A stretch of DNA of 64,000 nucleotides from Streptomyces sp. PT12 (GTDB lineage Bacteria > Actinomycetota > Actinomycetes > Streptomycetales > Streptomycetaceae). The DNA lies in the NCBI RefSeq assembly GCF_003311645.1, contig NZ_QEST01000216.1, positions 1 to 64,000 on the forward strand, in the 5' to 3' direction. Each line of letters starts with the position of its first letter. Position 1 is the first letter of the stretch. The notes below the pieces were generated by a model that was not told where the DNA came from, made no database searches, and worked only from the letters and a program-made list of their open reading frames with translations. Below, piece by piece: positions 1-9,030 of this stretch. The translations under genes were made by a program, and so were the position numbers.

Positions 1-2
1 CC

Positions 3-134
3 GTCGCCGCCGCCCACGCGGACCGCATCGTCTTCCTGGCCGACGGCCGGATCGTGGACGAGATGCGGGAGCCCACGGCCGACCGCGTGCTGGACCGGAT
101 GCGGGGCTTCGACGCCCAGGGACGCACGTCGTGA
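3..134 (+). CDS. ABC transporter ATP-binding protein, C-terminal fragment
   Basis: This is the last 43 residues of an ABC ATPase whose start lies outside the window. The visible part carries the D-loop-distal segment ADRIVFLADGRIVDEM and ends in FDAQGRTS. The same ending (FDAKGRTS) closes the complete ABC ATPase encoded at 36827-37606, so this is a paralogue of the MacB/LolD type that powers FtsX-like permeases. The stop codon overlaps the GTG start of the permease gene by four bases (GTGA), which implies translational coupling. The Walker motifs are outside the window, so the family call rests on the C-terminal match and on the neighbour. Confidence 0.85.
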   Translation, partial: VAAAHADRIVFLADGRIVDEMREPTADRVLDRMRGFDAQGRTS

Positions 135-2719
135 GCGTTCTCAAGACATCGCTGCGCAGCTTCTTCGCGCACAAGTGGCGCATGGTGCTCTCCGGGATGG
201 CGGTGGTCCTCTCGGTGGCGTTCGTGTGCGGCACGCTGGTGTTCACCGCCACGATGAACACCACGTTCAACGCGCTCTTCTCGGTCACCGCCTCGAATGT
301 CATGGTCGCGCCAGCGGGCCAGGACGGCGACATGGACATGGAGGGCGCGGGCGCGGCCACCGGCCGACCCGAGACCATACCCGGTGACCTCGTCGACGAC
401 GTCTCCGCGATCGACGGCGTCGACGAGGTCACCGGCGTCGTCGCCTCCACCAGCGCGGTCGTCGTCGACGACCGGAACGAAAGCATCAGCCCCAGCACCG
501 GGGCGCCCACCATCGTCTCCAACTGGTCGCGGATCGACGCCCGTTCCATGGAGGTCGTCGAGGGCTCGCCCCCCGAGGGCGCGGCACAGGTGATGGTCGA
601 CCTCGACACCGCCGACAACAGCGACCTGGCGCTCGGCGACGAGCTGCGCCTGGTCACCGCGTTCGGCGACTTCCCCGTGACGGTCTCCGGCATAGCCGAG
701 TTCGAGGTCACCAACCCCGGCGCGGCCATCTTCTTCACCGACCTGCCCCGCGCCCAGGAGTATCTGCTCGGCGGCGCCGACGAGTTGACCAACATCTACG
801 TCGACTCTGACGGCCGGATCACCGACGAGGCGCTCAAGGGCGACATCGCCGCCGCCATCGGCGCCGACACCTACAAGCTCCAGACCGCCGACGAGTACAT
901 CGAGGAGAACCAGGACGCCATCGGCGAGGTGCTGTCCATCCTCGAGTACATCCTGCTCGGCTTCGCCGGGCTCGCGCTGCTCGTCGGGATCTTCCTCATC
1001 GTCAACACCTTCTCGATGCTGGTCGCCCAACGCACCCGCGAGATCGGCCTGATGCGGGCCATCGGCTCAAGCCGCCGCCAGGTCAACCGCTCGGTGCTCA
1101 TCGAGGCGCTGCTGCTCGGCACGATCGCCTCCCTCGTCGGCTTCGGCGTCGGCATCGGCCTGGCGGTCGGGCTGATGGCCGTGATGAGCGCGCTCGGCCT
1201 CAATCTCAGCACCGAGGACCTCACCATCGACTGGTGGGTGCCGCTCGTCGGCGTCGCGCTCGGCGTCCTGGTCACCGTGATCGCCGCCTACATACCCGCG
1301 CGCCGGGCCGGGAAGATCAGCCCGATGGCCGCGCTGCGCGATCCGGGCATGCCGGGCGACATCCGCGCGGGCCGGATCCGCGCGGGCATCGGGGCCACCC
1401 TCACCGTGATCGGCCTCGCCTCCCTGCTCGGCACCGCGATCACCGACGACTCCGTGGGCGCGTCGGGGCTCCTGGCGCTCGGCATCCTGGCCAGCCTCCT
1501 CGGCCTGGTCCTCGTGGGCCCCGCGCTGGTCGGCCTGGTGGTCCGCGCGATCAGCGTGGTGCTGCTGCGGATGTTCGGGCCCGTGGGCCGCCTGGCCGAG
1601 CGCAACGCCCTGCGGAACCCCAGGCGCACCGGCGCCACCGCCTCCGCCCTGATGATCGGCCTCGCGCTCGTCGCGGGCCTCTCGGTGGTCGGCTCCTCGA
1701 TGGTGGCCTCCGCCACCGACGAGATAGACAACGCCCTGGGCGCCGACTACATCATCCAGACCGGGAACTTCACCCCGGTCCTCCCCGAGGTCTCCCGGGC
1801 CATCGACGAGGCGCTCGAAGGGCTCGGCGAGGTCTCCCCCGTCCACCAGATGGAGGGCGAGATCGAGGCGGCCGACGGGTCGAGCGAGGAGATCTGGCTC
1901 GGCGCCTCCCCCTCGACCTACGCGGACGCCGTCGAGATGAACGTCGCCGAGGGCGACTTCGCCGACGTCTACGAGGGCGACACCGTCTCGGTCGCCGCCG
2001 ACTGGGCGGAGACCGCGGGCGTCGGCGTGGGCGACGAGGTGACTCTGACGTTCGACGGGGGCGACGCCGCCACCCTCACCGTCGCGGCCGTGGTGAACAC
2101 CGGCTCCACCATGTCATTCCCGTGGAACGTCAGCCTCGACACCATGGAGAGCCATGTCCCCGAGGAGCGGCGCGCGCTGCCGTTCGTCGTCTTCGCCACC
2201 GCCGGGGACGGGCAGCAGGAGGCGGCCCGCGCCGCCCTCGAGACGGCGATGGAGCCGTATCCACAGATGGAGGTCAGGGACCAGGCCGAGTACAAGGACC
2301 TGATCCAGAGCCAGGTCGGCATCCTGCTCAACATGGTCTACGGCCTGCTCGCGCTGGCGATCATCGTGGCCATCCTCGGCGTGGTCAACACCCTGGCCCT
2401 GTCCGTCATCGAGCGCACCAGGGAGATCGGCCTGACCCGTGCGATCGGCCTCTCCCGGCTCCAGCTGCGCGCGATGATCTGCATGGAGTCCATCGTCATC
2501 GCCCTGTTCGGCGCCCTCGTCGGCCTCGGGCTCGGCATGCTCTGGGGGCTCTCTGGCCAGCAGATCCTCGCCATGGAGGGCATGAAGGTCCTGGAGATCC
2601 CCTGGGGGACGATCATCTTCGTCTTCTTCGGCGCGGCGGTGGTCGGCCTGTTCGCGGCGCTCATCCCGGCGTTCCGCGCCGGCCGGATGAACGTCCTGAA
2701 CGCCATCGCCACCGAGTGA
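131..2719 (+). CDS. FtsX/MacB-type ABC transporter permease, two FtsX domains
   Basis: This 862-residue membrane protein starts MSVLKTSLRSFFAHKWRM with a GTG that overlaps the ATPase stop. It has one membrane segment near residues 15-40 followed by an extracytoplasmic MacB-core-like region. A first FtsX domain of three helices follows (about 270-395, with VAQRTREIGLMRAIGSSRRQ). After that come a second extracytoplasmic region and a second FtsX domain at the C-terminus (about 735-860, with SVIERTREIGLTRAIGLSR). This duplicated layout is typical of actinobacterial ABC permeases in which one chain does the work of two subunits. The substrate is unknown; export or antimicrobial-peptide-type functions are common in the family. 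A paralogous pair lies at 34203-37606. Confidence 0.92.
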   Translation: MSVLKTSLRSFFAHKWRMVLSGMAVVLSVAFVCGTLVFTATMNTTFNALFSVTASNVMVAPAGQDGDMDMEGAGAATGRPETIPGDLVDDVSAIDGVDEVTGVVASTSAVVVDDRNESISPSTGAPTIVSNWSRIDARSMEVVEGSPPEGAAQVMVDLDTADNSDLALGDELRLVTAFGDFPVTVSGIAEFEVTNPGAAIFFTDLPRAQEYLLGGADELTNIYVDSDGRITDEALKGDIAAAIGADTYKLQTADEYIEENQDAIGEVLSILEYILLGFAGLALLVGIFLIVNTFSMLVAQRTREIGLMRAIGSSRRQVNRSVLIEALLLGTIASLVGFGVGIGLAVGLMAVMSALGLNLSTEDLTIDWWVPLVGVALGVLVTVIAAYIPARRAGKISPMAALRDPGMPGDIRAGRIRAGIGATLTVIGLASLLGTAITDDSVGASGLLALGILASLLGLVLVGPALVGLVVRAISVVLLRMFGPVGRLAERNALRNPRRTGATASALMIGLALVAGLSVVGSSMVASATDEIDNALGADYIIQTGNFTPVLPEVSRAIDEALEGLGEVSPVHQMEGEIEAADGSSEEIWLGASPSTYADAVEMNVAEGDFADVYEGDTVSVAADWAETAGVGVGDEVTLTFDGGDAATLTVAAVVNTGSTMSFPWNVSLDTMESHVPEERRALPFVVFATAGDGQQEAARAALETAMEPYPQMEVRDQAEYKDLIQSQVGILLNMVYGLLALAIIVAILGVVNTLALSVIERTREIGLTRAIGLSRLQLRAMICMESIVIALFGALVGLGLGMLWGLSGQQILAMEGMKVLEIPWGTIIFVFFGAAVVGLFAALIPAFRAGRMNVLNAIATE

Positions 2720-2756
2720 CCCCGACGCCCGGGCCGCGCCGGGCCCGGGACGGCGA

Positions 2757-2791
2757 CCGCCCGCCCACCCCGCACGGGGGTGGGCGGGCGG
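2757..2791. terminator. Hairpin between convergent genes
   Basis: A 15-bp perfect G/C stem (CCGCCCGCCCACCCC with its complement) and a 5-nt loop lie between the stops of the convergent permease and GH81 genes. There is no clear T-run, as is common for high-GC actinomycetes, so it probably ends transcription from both sides. Confidence 0.7.
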
Positions 2792-2823
2792 CGTCGCGCC
2801 GTGCGCCGTCTGTGCCGTGCTCG

Positions 2824-5085
2824 TCAGCCGGTCCGGCTGGCCGACGAGTTGGGGGGCACGGTGAGCTGGGCGCCGTCGGAGAAGGTCACCGTTCGCTCGG
2901 CGTCGCCGTAGTTGTGCGCGGCATAGGTGACGGTGCCGCCCTGGGAGAACGCCGCCGCCGTCGGGCTGTCCGCCGTGATCGCGGTGTCAGGGGCGCCGAT
3001 GGAGTCCAGGGTGTGGATCCAGTGGTAGACGTGCGCCCATGACTCACCCGCCTCGGGCGAGCCCACGCCCCCGCCGTCCCCGTCGTAGGCCGCCCTGGCC
3101 GCGGCCGGGTCGGCGAGCGCCTGGAACTCCCACAGGATCTCCTTCCACTCCACCGGCGGGCCGCCGTTCTCCTCGACCAGCTCCTCCAGGTTGCGGACGA
3201 TGGCGTCCTTGTCGCGCGCCAGGTGCAGCGAACCCCCGGTCACCGGGAGGACGTTGATGCCGTGGATCTCCTCGGGGTTGCCGGTCCACCAGGTGGAGTG
3301 CGCGCCGCCGTTGCTCCACACCATGCCGAGCGTGTTGTGCTGGTAGTCCGCGGGGAAGTTCTGCTCGTCGCCGTCGAACCAGTACTGCCTGATCGCCTCC
3401 GACTCGGTGGTCAGCAGGTAGACGCCCAGGTCGCGCAGCGAGGTGTCACCCGTCGCCGAGCCCCACAGGACGAGGCCCGCGCTGAGGTTGATCGACTCGG
3501 ACGAGGACTCCTGGTTGTTCCCGGCGGCGAAGCCCTGGTGCCCCGAGGCCCAGCTGTGCCCCGCGTACACGTCGAAGCCGCGCAGGAACGGGTAGCGGTC
3601 GTCGCCGCGCACGGGGTTGGCCGCGTCCCCGATCAGCTCCTTGACCATCCCGCCCCACGCGGAGTCCGCCGCCCAGGCCGGGTCGTACTGCGCGACGATC
3701 GCCGCGGCCATCACATAGTAGGAGTAGTGGAAGTGGTGATCGTTCAGCTCGACGTCGCTGCCGTAGGAGGCCGGGTAGCCGGTGAGCGTCTTCCACTCGG
3801 AGTCATAGACGAACTGCGTGTCGCCGCCCGCCGTGAACCACTCCTCCAGGCGGGACTTGATCGCGGCGATCAGCTGGTCGCGCGCGGCCGTCGCGCCGAT
3901 CTGGTCGGCGATCGGCACCAGCTGGGCGAGCCTGCCGAACTCCTTGCCGCTCCAGTAGGTGTCGGCCACCGGGACGTCGGCGGACGAGGCGACGTCGTTC
4001 ACCAGGCTGGTGAGGTGCCCGGTGTCCACGCCCGAGGACTCGGGCAGCCCGGGCAGCACGCCGGTGACGTCCTGGGTGGTGGTGAACGACGCGCCCTCCC
4101 GCACCCGCATCGTGCCGCGCGGCGAGACGTACTCGTGGGCGGTCAGCTCGTCGTTCGTGTACTGCCACTGGTGCGGGTAGAGCGCCATGACGCTGCCCGT
4201 CTCCGAGCCCTCGCGCGCCTCGGTCTCCAGGGCGTAGGTGGCGCTGACGCTGCCGCCCGCCTCGTCGTAGTCCCACGTGACGGTGGAGCCGGTGACGAAG
4301 CTGTAGGCGTAACGGGCGTAGAGGTCGAGGGCGTCGCGGCTGGGCAGCACCGCGAGCGAGTAGTAGTCCTGGCCGCCCAGGTCGGCGGTGATCTGCGAGC
4401 CGGAGACGGTCCAGTCGCTGCCGCTCGGGGCGAAGAGGGCGTAGTCGTGGCCGTTGACGGAGATGCCGAGCAGGCTGCCCTCGTCGGCGAACACCTCGGG
4501 CGCCGACGCCGCGGTGACCTGCGCGGCTCCGCCGGTGGTTTCGGCGTACACATACGGGCTGCCGTGCCCGATGGTGGCGCGGAGGGTGGCGCCGCCGCCC
4601 TCCCAGTAGGGGCTGACGGTCCAGTCGGACCAGCCGTCGGCCTTGGTGTCGGGGGAGTTGAGCCCGGCCACGCCGACGGTGAGATCGGCCTGGTGCGGGA
4701 AGTGGTAGGAGACGCCGCTGACATCGGGCTGGGTCGGATAGCCGACCTCGAGCCCGGAGTCGACCGCCTGGTAGCTCAGCGGGTGGCCGAACATGGGCTG
4801 GGAGTGGGGCTGGTCCGCGTAGCGCTTGAAGACCAGCGATGACCACCAGTCGTTCGTGGGTATGGGCTGACCGGCCATGGCCTCGGTCACCTGGGGCGTG
4901 ACCGCGGCGCCCTGGGAGTTCTGCGGGCCGTTCGCGCCCGCGGGCCTTTCGTCCGAGTAGCTGCCGCTGCCGACGGGCACCTCCGCGGCGTTCGCGGAGC
5001 CCGGCACCAGCGCCAGCCCCGCCACGGCGGTGGCCGCGGCGGTCAGCGTCAAGGCGGTGCGTCGAAGAGGAATGTGGGGCCGCAT
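2824..5085 (-). CDS. Secreted GH81 endo-beta-1,3-glucanase
   Basis: This 753-residue protein begins with a signal peptide (MRPHIPLRRTALTLTAAA, cleavage probably after SANA near residue 33). It shows the GH81 signatures in order: IPTNDWWSSLVFKRY near residue 75, LNDHHFHYSYYVMAAA in the catalytic domain, and GNNQESSSESINLSAG. In the family the Asp of the DHHFHY block is the general acid and the Glu of the NQESSSE block is the base. The predicted role is hydrolysis of laminarin, fungal cell-wall glucan or callose outside the cell. The protein ends shortly after the catalytic domain, with a short beta-rich tail and no recognisable carbohydrate-binding module. GAGG lies upstream of the ATG. Transcription is likely controlled by a LacI-family repressor through the operator at 5126-5139. 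Confidence 0.93.
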   Translation of the reverse strand: MRPHIPLRRTALTLTAAATAVAGLALVPGSANAAEVPVGSGSYSDERPAGANGPQNSQGAAVTPQVTEAMAGQPIPTNDWWSSLVFKRYADQPHSQPMFGHPLSYQAVDSGLEVGYPTQPDVSGVSYHFPHQADLTVGVAGLNSPDTKADGWSDWTVSPYWEGGGATLRATIGHGSPYVYAETTGGAAQVTAASAPEVFADEGSLLGISVNGHDYALFAPSGSDWTVSGSQITADLGGQDYYSLAVLPSRDALDLYARYAYSFVTGSTVTWDYDEAGGSVSATYALETEAREGSETGSVMALYPHQWQYTNDELTAHEYVSPRGTMRVREGASFTTTQDVTGVLPGLPESSGVDTGHLTSLVNDVASSADVPVADTYWSGKEFGRLAQLVPIADQIGATAARDQLIAAIKSRLEEWFTAGGDTQFVYDSEWKTLTGYPASYGSDVELNDHHFHYSYYVMAAAIVAQYDPAWAADSAWGGMVKELIGDAANPVRGDDRYPFLRGFDVYAGHSWASGHQGFAAGNNQESSSESINLSAGLVLWGSATGDTSLRDLGVYLLTTESEAIRQYWFDGDEQNFPADYQHNTLGMVWSNGGAHSTWWTGNPEEIHGINVLPVTGGSLHLARDKDAIVRNLEELVEENGGPPVEWKEILWEFQALADPAAARAAYDGDGGGVGSPEAGESWAHVYHWIHTLDSIGAPDTAITADSPTAAAFSQGGTVTYAAHNYGDAERTVTFSDGAQLTVPPNSSASRTG

Positions 5086-5125
5086 GTGCTGGGGTACCTC
5101 GCAACCGGTGGGGGGCGGATACGGC

Positions 5126-5139
5126 TGAGAGCGCTCTCA
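5126..5139. promoter_or_regulatory. LacI/CebR-type operator of the GH81 gene
   Basis: TGAGAGCGCTCTCA is a perfect 14-bp palindrome. It closely resembles the Streptomyces CebR box (TGGGAGCGCTCCCA) used by LacI-family repressors of glucan utilisation. It begins 12 bases downstream of the predicted -10 element, where it would block a transcript starting there. Confidence 0.8.
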
Positions 5140-5151
5140 TGCTGTGCGTTG

Positions 5152-5180
5152 AACTTAGAGATGCGGGGTTTTTGTGTCAA
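5152..5180 (-). promoter_or_regulatory. Promoter of the GH81 gene
   Basis: On the minus strand TTGACA (5180-5175) and TAAGTT (5157-5152) are separated by exactly 17 bases, a near-consensus vegetative (HrdB-type) promoter. The operator at 5126-5139 follows directly, so the promoter and repressor site support each other. Confidence 0.8.
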
Positions 5181-5592
5181 TGCTTCGCACGCGAACCGGG
5201 ACTTCTCCCCGTTCGGCCCGCGACAGCCGTCCGGGCGAGGGGAGTTGGGCGGGGGAGCTCGGCGCGTTGGGAGTCGGTGTGGTGGGCGTTGGACGCGGGT
5301 GCGGTTTGGGGGCGGGGGAGCTGGGCGCGGTGCCCTTCGGCTCGGCGCGCGCTGTCCTGGTGGGCCGTTACCCTGCGAGGGACGGGCGTTCCGCGCTCAG
5401 CGTGGCCCGTTGATCCGTTGCGGAGGGAGACCCAGCGTGGCAGGTGACGACGACATCTCCGGGTGAGATCCGGAGCTGGCCGGTGGTGGGTGCGCGTGTG
5501 CGCGCCGCCGTTCCGGCTGCCTTGTCGTCCCCCTGTTCCCGCCCCCCGCCGGGCGCCTCAGGCGCGCCCGCGTCCGCAGCGAGGTCTCATCG
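5181..5592. other. Gene-free G-rich stretch
   Basis: I see no credible coding sequence here on either strand; the short open frames are composition artefacts. It separates the GH81 promoter from the decayed ABC-F gene and presumably held the latter's promoter and leader. Confidence 0.6.
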
Positions 5593-6306
5593 ATGTCCGA
5601 CGCCCTCATCGTCTGTTCCGGCCTGTCCTTCTCCTAGCCCGACGACACCCCCGTCTTCGCGGGCCTGTCGTTCACCGCGGGCCGGGCCGCACCGGGCTCG
5701 TCGTGCCCAACGGCGCAGGGAAGAGCACCCTGCTCAAGCTGATCGCCGGGGAGCTGCGGCCCACCCGCGGCGCCGTGACCGTGCACGGCGAGGTGGGGTA
5801 TCTGCCCCAGACCCTGCCGCTGACGGGCGGGGGGACGCTCGCCGACGTGCTCGGCGTCGCGCTCCGCGAGGCCCGCGCCGAACTCGCCGAACTCGCCGAA
5901 CTCGACCGGCTCACCGAGGCGTTGGCTGCCATCCCCGAGGGCGCGCCCGGCCACGCCGAGACGCTTGACGCGTATGGGCGCTGCCTCGAACGCGCCGCGG
6001 CGCGTTCGAGGCGTGGGACGCCGACCGGCGCGCGGAGCTGGTGCTCGACGGCCTTGGGCTCGGGGGCGTGGCCCACGGCCGCGCCCGGGGTCGCTCTCCG
6101 GTGGGCAGCGCGGGCGGCTGGCGCTGGCGGCACTGCTGGTCCGGCGCTCCACCGCGCTGCTCCTCGACGATCCCACCAACCACCTCTCGCCCCGGCTCGC
6201 CGACGAGCTCGAGGAGGCCCTTGGCACCGGGCCTGGCGCGGTGGTCGTCGCCACCCACGACCGCTGGCTCCGCACTCGCTGGCCGGGCCGCGTACGACGG
6301 CTGTGA
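5593..6306 (+). pseudogene. Decayed ABC-F family ATPase
   Basis: The gene starts MSDALIVCSGLSFS and hits an in-frame TAG at 5635. Pieces of one ABC domain can then be followed through several frames. A Walker A segment (VVPNGAGKSTLLKLIAGEL) lies in one frame, and the signature LSGGQRGRLALAALL, the Walker B LLLDDPTNHLSPR and the switch VATHDRWLR lie in another. At least three frameshifts are needed, one apparently a single-base loss near 5682. The PTNHL motif and the architecture identify the ABC-F class (ribosome-associated, often antibiotic-resistance ATPases). Only one of the usual two ABC domains is left, so the gene was also truncated. No functional product is expected. Confidence 0.85.
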
Positions 6307-6331
6307 ACCTCCTTTGCCATCATGCTCCTTC

Positions 6332-6853
6332 ATGGATGCCCCGACGGAACCGAGCCCGCCCGGCGAGGACGGCGCCGACGAGTGGACCGAGGACATCACC
6401 CTCCCCACGGTCGACCGCGACGGGGCCGCGGCCCGCGACGTCACCATCCGCGTCGGCGCCCCGGCCCTGGCCGTGATCCTGCTGATCGACGGCGGGACCG
6501 AGACGCGCATCGGCGGCAACGACTACCTCGCCTGCCTGACCCGCGCCCGTGACCAGCTGGAGCTCCAAGGCCGCCTGCTCTGCTGCCAGGGCGCCGGGCC
6601 CGAGGTGCAACCCTCCGGGCTGCTGCGGCAGTTCTCCCACGGTCGGGAGGCATACGTCCGCGGCTCGGGCTGGCCCGGTCGCCCCGACGATGTGGTCGAC
6701 ATCTTCGCCCCGGCACCGGAGGGGTCGGTGGTCGGCCTCGCCGAACAACGCGACACTGCCATGGCCTTCTTGACGGCCCTCCGCGACGCGAGACGCGACC
6801 GCGACGCCAGACCGGACCGGGGCGCCAGACGGGACCGGGGCGCGCGGCCGTGA
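6332..6853 (+). CDS. Hypothetical protein, Streptomyces-type conserved
   Basis: The protein has 173 residues from ATG 6332, chosen because the coding-like sequence begins at MDAPTEPSPPGEDGADEW and upstream codons overlap the decayed ABC-F gene. The core (GNDYLACLTRARDQLELQG, then CCQGAGPEVQPSGLLRQFSHG and VDIFAPAPEGSVVGLAEQRD) looks like a compact alpha/beta fold with no signal peptide or membrane segment. I have a general memory of similar uncharacterised proteins in streptomycetes but cannot assign a function. The C-terminus is a low-complexity Arg/Asp tail (RDRDARPDRGARRDRGARP) from a short tandem repeat. It lies between two pseudogenes, so its own function is less certain. Confidence 0.6.
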   Translation: MDAPTEPSPPGEDGADEWTEDITLPTVDRDGAAARDVTIRVGAPALAVILLIDGGTETRIGGNDYLACLTRARDQLELQGRLLCCQGAGPEVQPSGLLRQFSHGREAYVRGSGWPGRPDDVVDIFAPAPEGSVVGLAEQRDTAMAFLTALRDARRDRDARPDRGARRDRGARP

Positions 6854-6866
6854 TGGGGTGCGTGCC

Positions 6867-7763
6867 ATGGCGCGCGTCCACCTCGACACCGACCGGGGCA
6901 GTGACCCGGACGGCGCCTGTGCCCTGGCCATGCTGCTCGGTCGGCCGGACGCCGGACTCGTCGGCATCACCACCACCCTCGACCCCGAAGGGCGCCGCAC
7001 CGGATGCGCCGAGCCGGATATGCCGAGCATGTGCTCCGGCTGGCGGGCCGCGACGACACCCCCCATGGTGGCCGGGGCCGCGACGCCGCTGGGCAGGCGG
7101 GAGGATGCAGAGCCCGCCACCGGCGACCTACGGCACTGACCCCCTCGACCTGCCCGCCAGGCCCGCCCCCGCAGGAGCGGCCTTCGACGTCCTTGGGTGC
7201 GCGATCGACCTCTGCGGGGCCCTGGTGACCATCGGCCCTTTGGCCAACCTCGCCGTGCTCAAGGCCATCCGCCCCGGGGCACTCGCCCGTGCCAGCGTGG
7301 TCACCATGGGCGGCTGGGGGCACCGCCCGAGGAGGGGCTGCCGCTCTGGTGAACCCGCGCGGGACGGGAACATCCAGTGGGACACCCACACCGCCGCGAC
7401 CGTCGTCGCGGCGCCCGGACACCTGACGCTGGTCACCCTCTCCCCGCCACGCTCTCCACCTGGCTCACCCGGCGCGACATGCCCCGGCTGCGCCGCGCGA
7501 GCGCGGTGGGCCACCTCCTGGCGCGGCAGGCGGGGGCTCGCGCCATCGATGCCGATATGTCCACCCTGGGCCGTGACCACCCGGGTCCGCCCGATGACCT
7601 CCTCAACTTCCCCTATGGCCCGGTGACATATGCGATCGCAGCGGAATGGCCCGGCGCCGAGCGCCCCGTCACCGTGGTCACCCGGATCGACGGGCGGGCG
7701 TTCGGCCCTCTGTGGCTTGACGCCGTCGAGGCAGCCGCAACGGCACGCGGCGCCCGGTGGTGA
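6867..7763 (+). pseudogene. Decayed inosine-uridine-type nucleoside hydrolase
   Basis: The start MARVHLDTDRGSDPDGACAL matches the family's N-terminal calcium-binding motif DTDxGxDxDDAxAL, with the second Asp of the DD pair replaced by Gly. Further family pieces follow in different frames: AGYAEHVLRLAGRDD near 7000, CGALVTIGPLANLAVLKAI near 7215, and GRDHPGPPDDLLNFPYGPVTYA near 7570. At least three frameshifts are needed to join them. A working enzyme would cleave ribonucleosides to base and ribose; this copy is inactive. It is the second pseudogene within 2.2 kb, which marks the stretch as a zone of decay. Confidence 0.82.
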
Positions 7764-7868
7764 ACGCTCCAGGTCGGCCAGCCGCCCGCCGATCAACGGG
7801 CGGTCGCTCCACGCGGTCGCGTCCGACGGAGGTGCCCCCACGGAGGTGCCTCACGGAGTCGCCCCGCC

Positions 7869-8927
7869 TCAACTCCCGTCCGCCACGGGCCCCGTGGACT
7901 CCCGCGGGATCAATGTGGGTGGGCGTATCGCCGGGGGCGGCGAGTGCGGGAGGTCGAGCTGCCGGAACATTTCGACCGCCGCCGCCCGGCCCAGGGCCTC
8001 CACGTCCTGGGCAACGGTGGTCAGCTGCGGAAACACCAGCTCACCCAGCGGCAGATCGTCATGGCCGAGCACCGACAGATCCCCCGGCACGTCGAACCCC
8101 AGGCGCCTGGCGGCGTTCATCCCGGCGACGGCCATCGTGTCGTTGGCGAAGAGGATCGCCGTGGGCCTCTCGGCCGCGTCCGCCGCCAGCAGCTCCCGCG
8201 TCGCCGCCACCGCGTCCTGGGCCGAGAAGTCCGAGACCAGCACCCGGAACGGCCGCAACCCCCGCTCGGCCAGCGCCGACGTGAACACCCGCCGCCGATA
8301 TACCGTGTGCACCCGATCCTCGGGCCCGGACACATAGGCGATCCGGCGATGCCCCCACTCCAGCAGGTGGCGCACGGCCTCCCGTAGGCCCGCCTCCTGG
8401 TCGTCGGCCCCCACCGAGGCCACCGGATCCTCCTGCCAGGGCTCGCCCACCAGGACGGCGGGCAGCCGCAGCTGGCGCAGCAGCTCGAACCTGGGGTCCC
8501 CTATCCGGGACTCCGTGAGGATCACCCCGTCCACCCGCCGTTCCTCGGCCAGGCGCCGGTATGCGCGCTCCTCCGCCCCCGGCTCCTCGCCCACGATGTG
8601 CAGCAGGAGCCCGAAGTCGGCCGGGGCCAGCTCTCGCTCGATGCCGGAGATCAGCAGCGTGAAGTGGGGGTCGGTTGCCAGGACATCGGCCGACCGGCCC
8701 GCGACCATCCCGATCGCCCGGGTGCGGGCGCCCCGCAGCGCCACCGCCGTCGCCGAGGGCGACCACCGCAGCTTGGCGGCGGCGTCCAGCACTCTCTTGC
8801 GCGTCGGCGCCGAGATCCCGCCCCGGTCGTTGACCACCTTGGAGACGGCCGACACGGACACCCCGGCGAGCGCCGCGACATCGGCGATCGTCGGCTTGGC
8901 CGCCTTGCCGGGCTTGCGCCGCTCCAT
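7869..8927 (-). CDS. LacI-family transcriptional regulator
   Basis: The protein has 352 residues from ATG 8927 (MERRKPGKAAKPTIADVAALAG). An open frame continues upstream, but the family starts just before the helix-turn-helix. The HTH and hinge are TIADVAALAGVSVSAVSKVV and the SATAVALRGARTRAIG segment (residues 12-70). The periplasmic-binding-protein-like sugar-binding domain follows, with GVILTESRIG, VASVGADDQEAG, HRRIAYVSGPEDR and ILFANDTMAVAGM in the usual order. It is divergent from the GH5-like/ManD operon, whose start is overlapped by a LacI-type operator, so it probably represses that operon and perhaps itself. The inducer is unknown but should be a product of the GH5-like enzyme or a hexonate. 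Confidence 0.93.
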   Translation of the reverse strand: MERRKPGKAAKPTIADVAALAGVSVSAVSKVVNDRGGISAPTRKRVLDAAAKLRWSPSATAVALRGARTRAIGMVAGRSADVLATDPHFTLLISGIERELAPADFGLLLHIVGEEPGAEERAYRRLAEERRVDGVILTESRIGDPRFELLRQLRLPAVLVGEPWQEDPVASVGADDQEAGLREAVRHLLEWGHRRIAYVSGPEDRVHTVYRRRVFTSALAERGLRPFRVLVSDFSAQDAVAATRELLAADAAERPTAILFANDTMAVAGMNAARRLGFDVPGDLSVLGHDDLPLGELVFPQLTTVAQDVEALGRAAAVEMFRQLDLPHSPPPAIRPPTLIPRESTGPVADGS

Positions 8928-8952
8928 CCGTCCCGCCACGGAGGAGAGCGTA

Positions 8953-8964
8953 GCCACCGGTGGC
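8953..8964. promoter_or_regulatory. 12-bp palindrome upstream of the LacI gene
   Basis: GCCACCGGTGGC is a perfect palindrome in the 103-bp divergent intergenic region, 26 bp from the regulator start. It could be a second operator or chance GC-rich symmetry. Confidence 0.35.
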
Positions 8965-9007
8965 ACATCTGCCTCCACCCCCACCTCCCGACTGTCGACA
9001 ATGAGTT

Positions 9008-9023
9008 GGTAAAACGATATACC
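9008..9023. promoter_or_regulatory. LacI-type operator overlapping the GH5-like gene start region
   Basis: GGTAAAACGATATACC is an imperfect palindrome centred on CG, the typical centre of LacI/GalR operators, with 5 of 7 positions symmetric. It ends seven bases before the ATG at 9031. It is AT-rich against a very GC-rich background, which supports a real site. Confidence 0.6.
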
Positions 9024-9030
9024 TGGGCCT

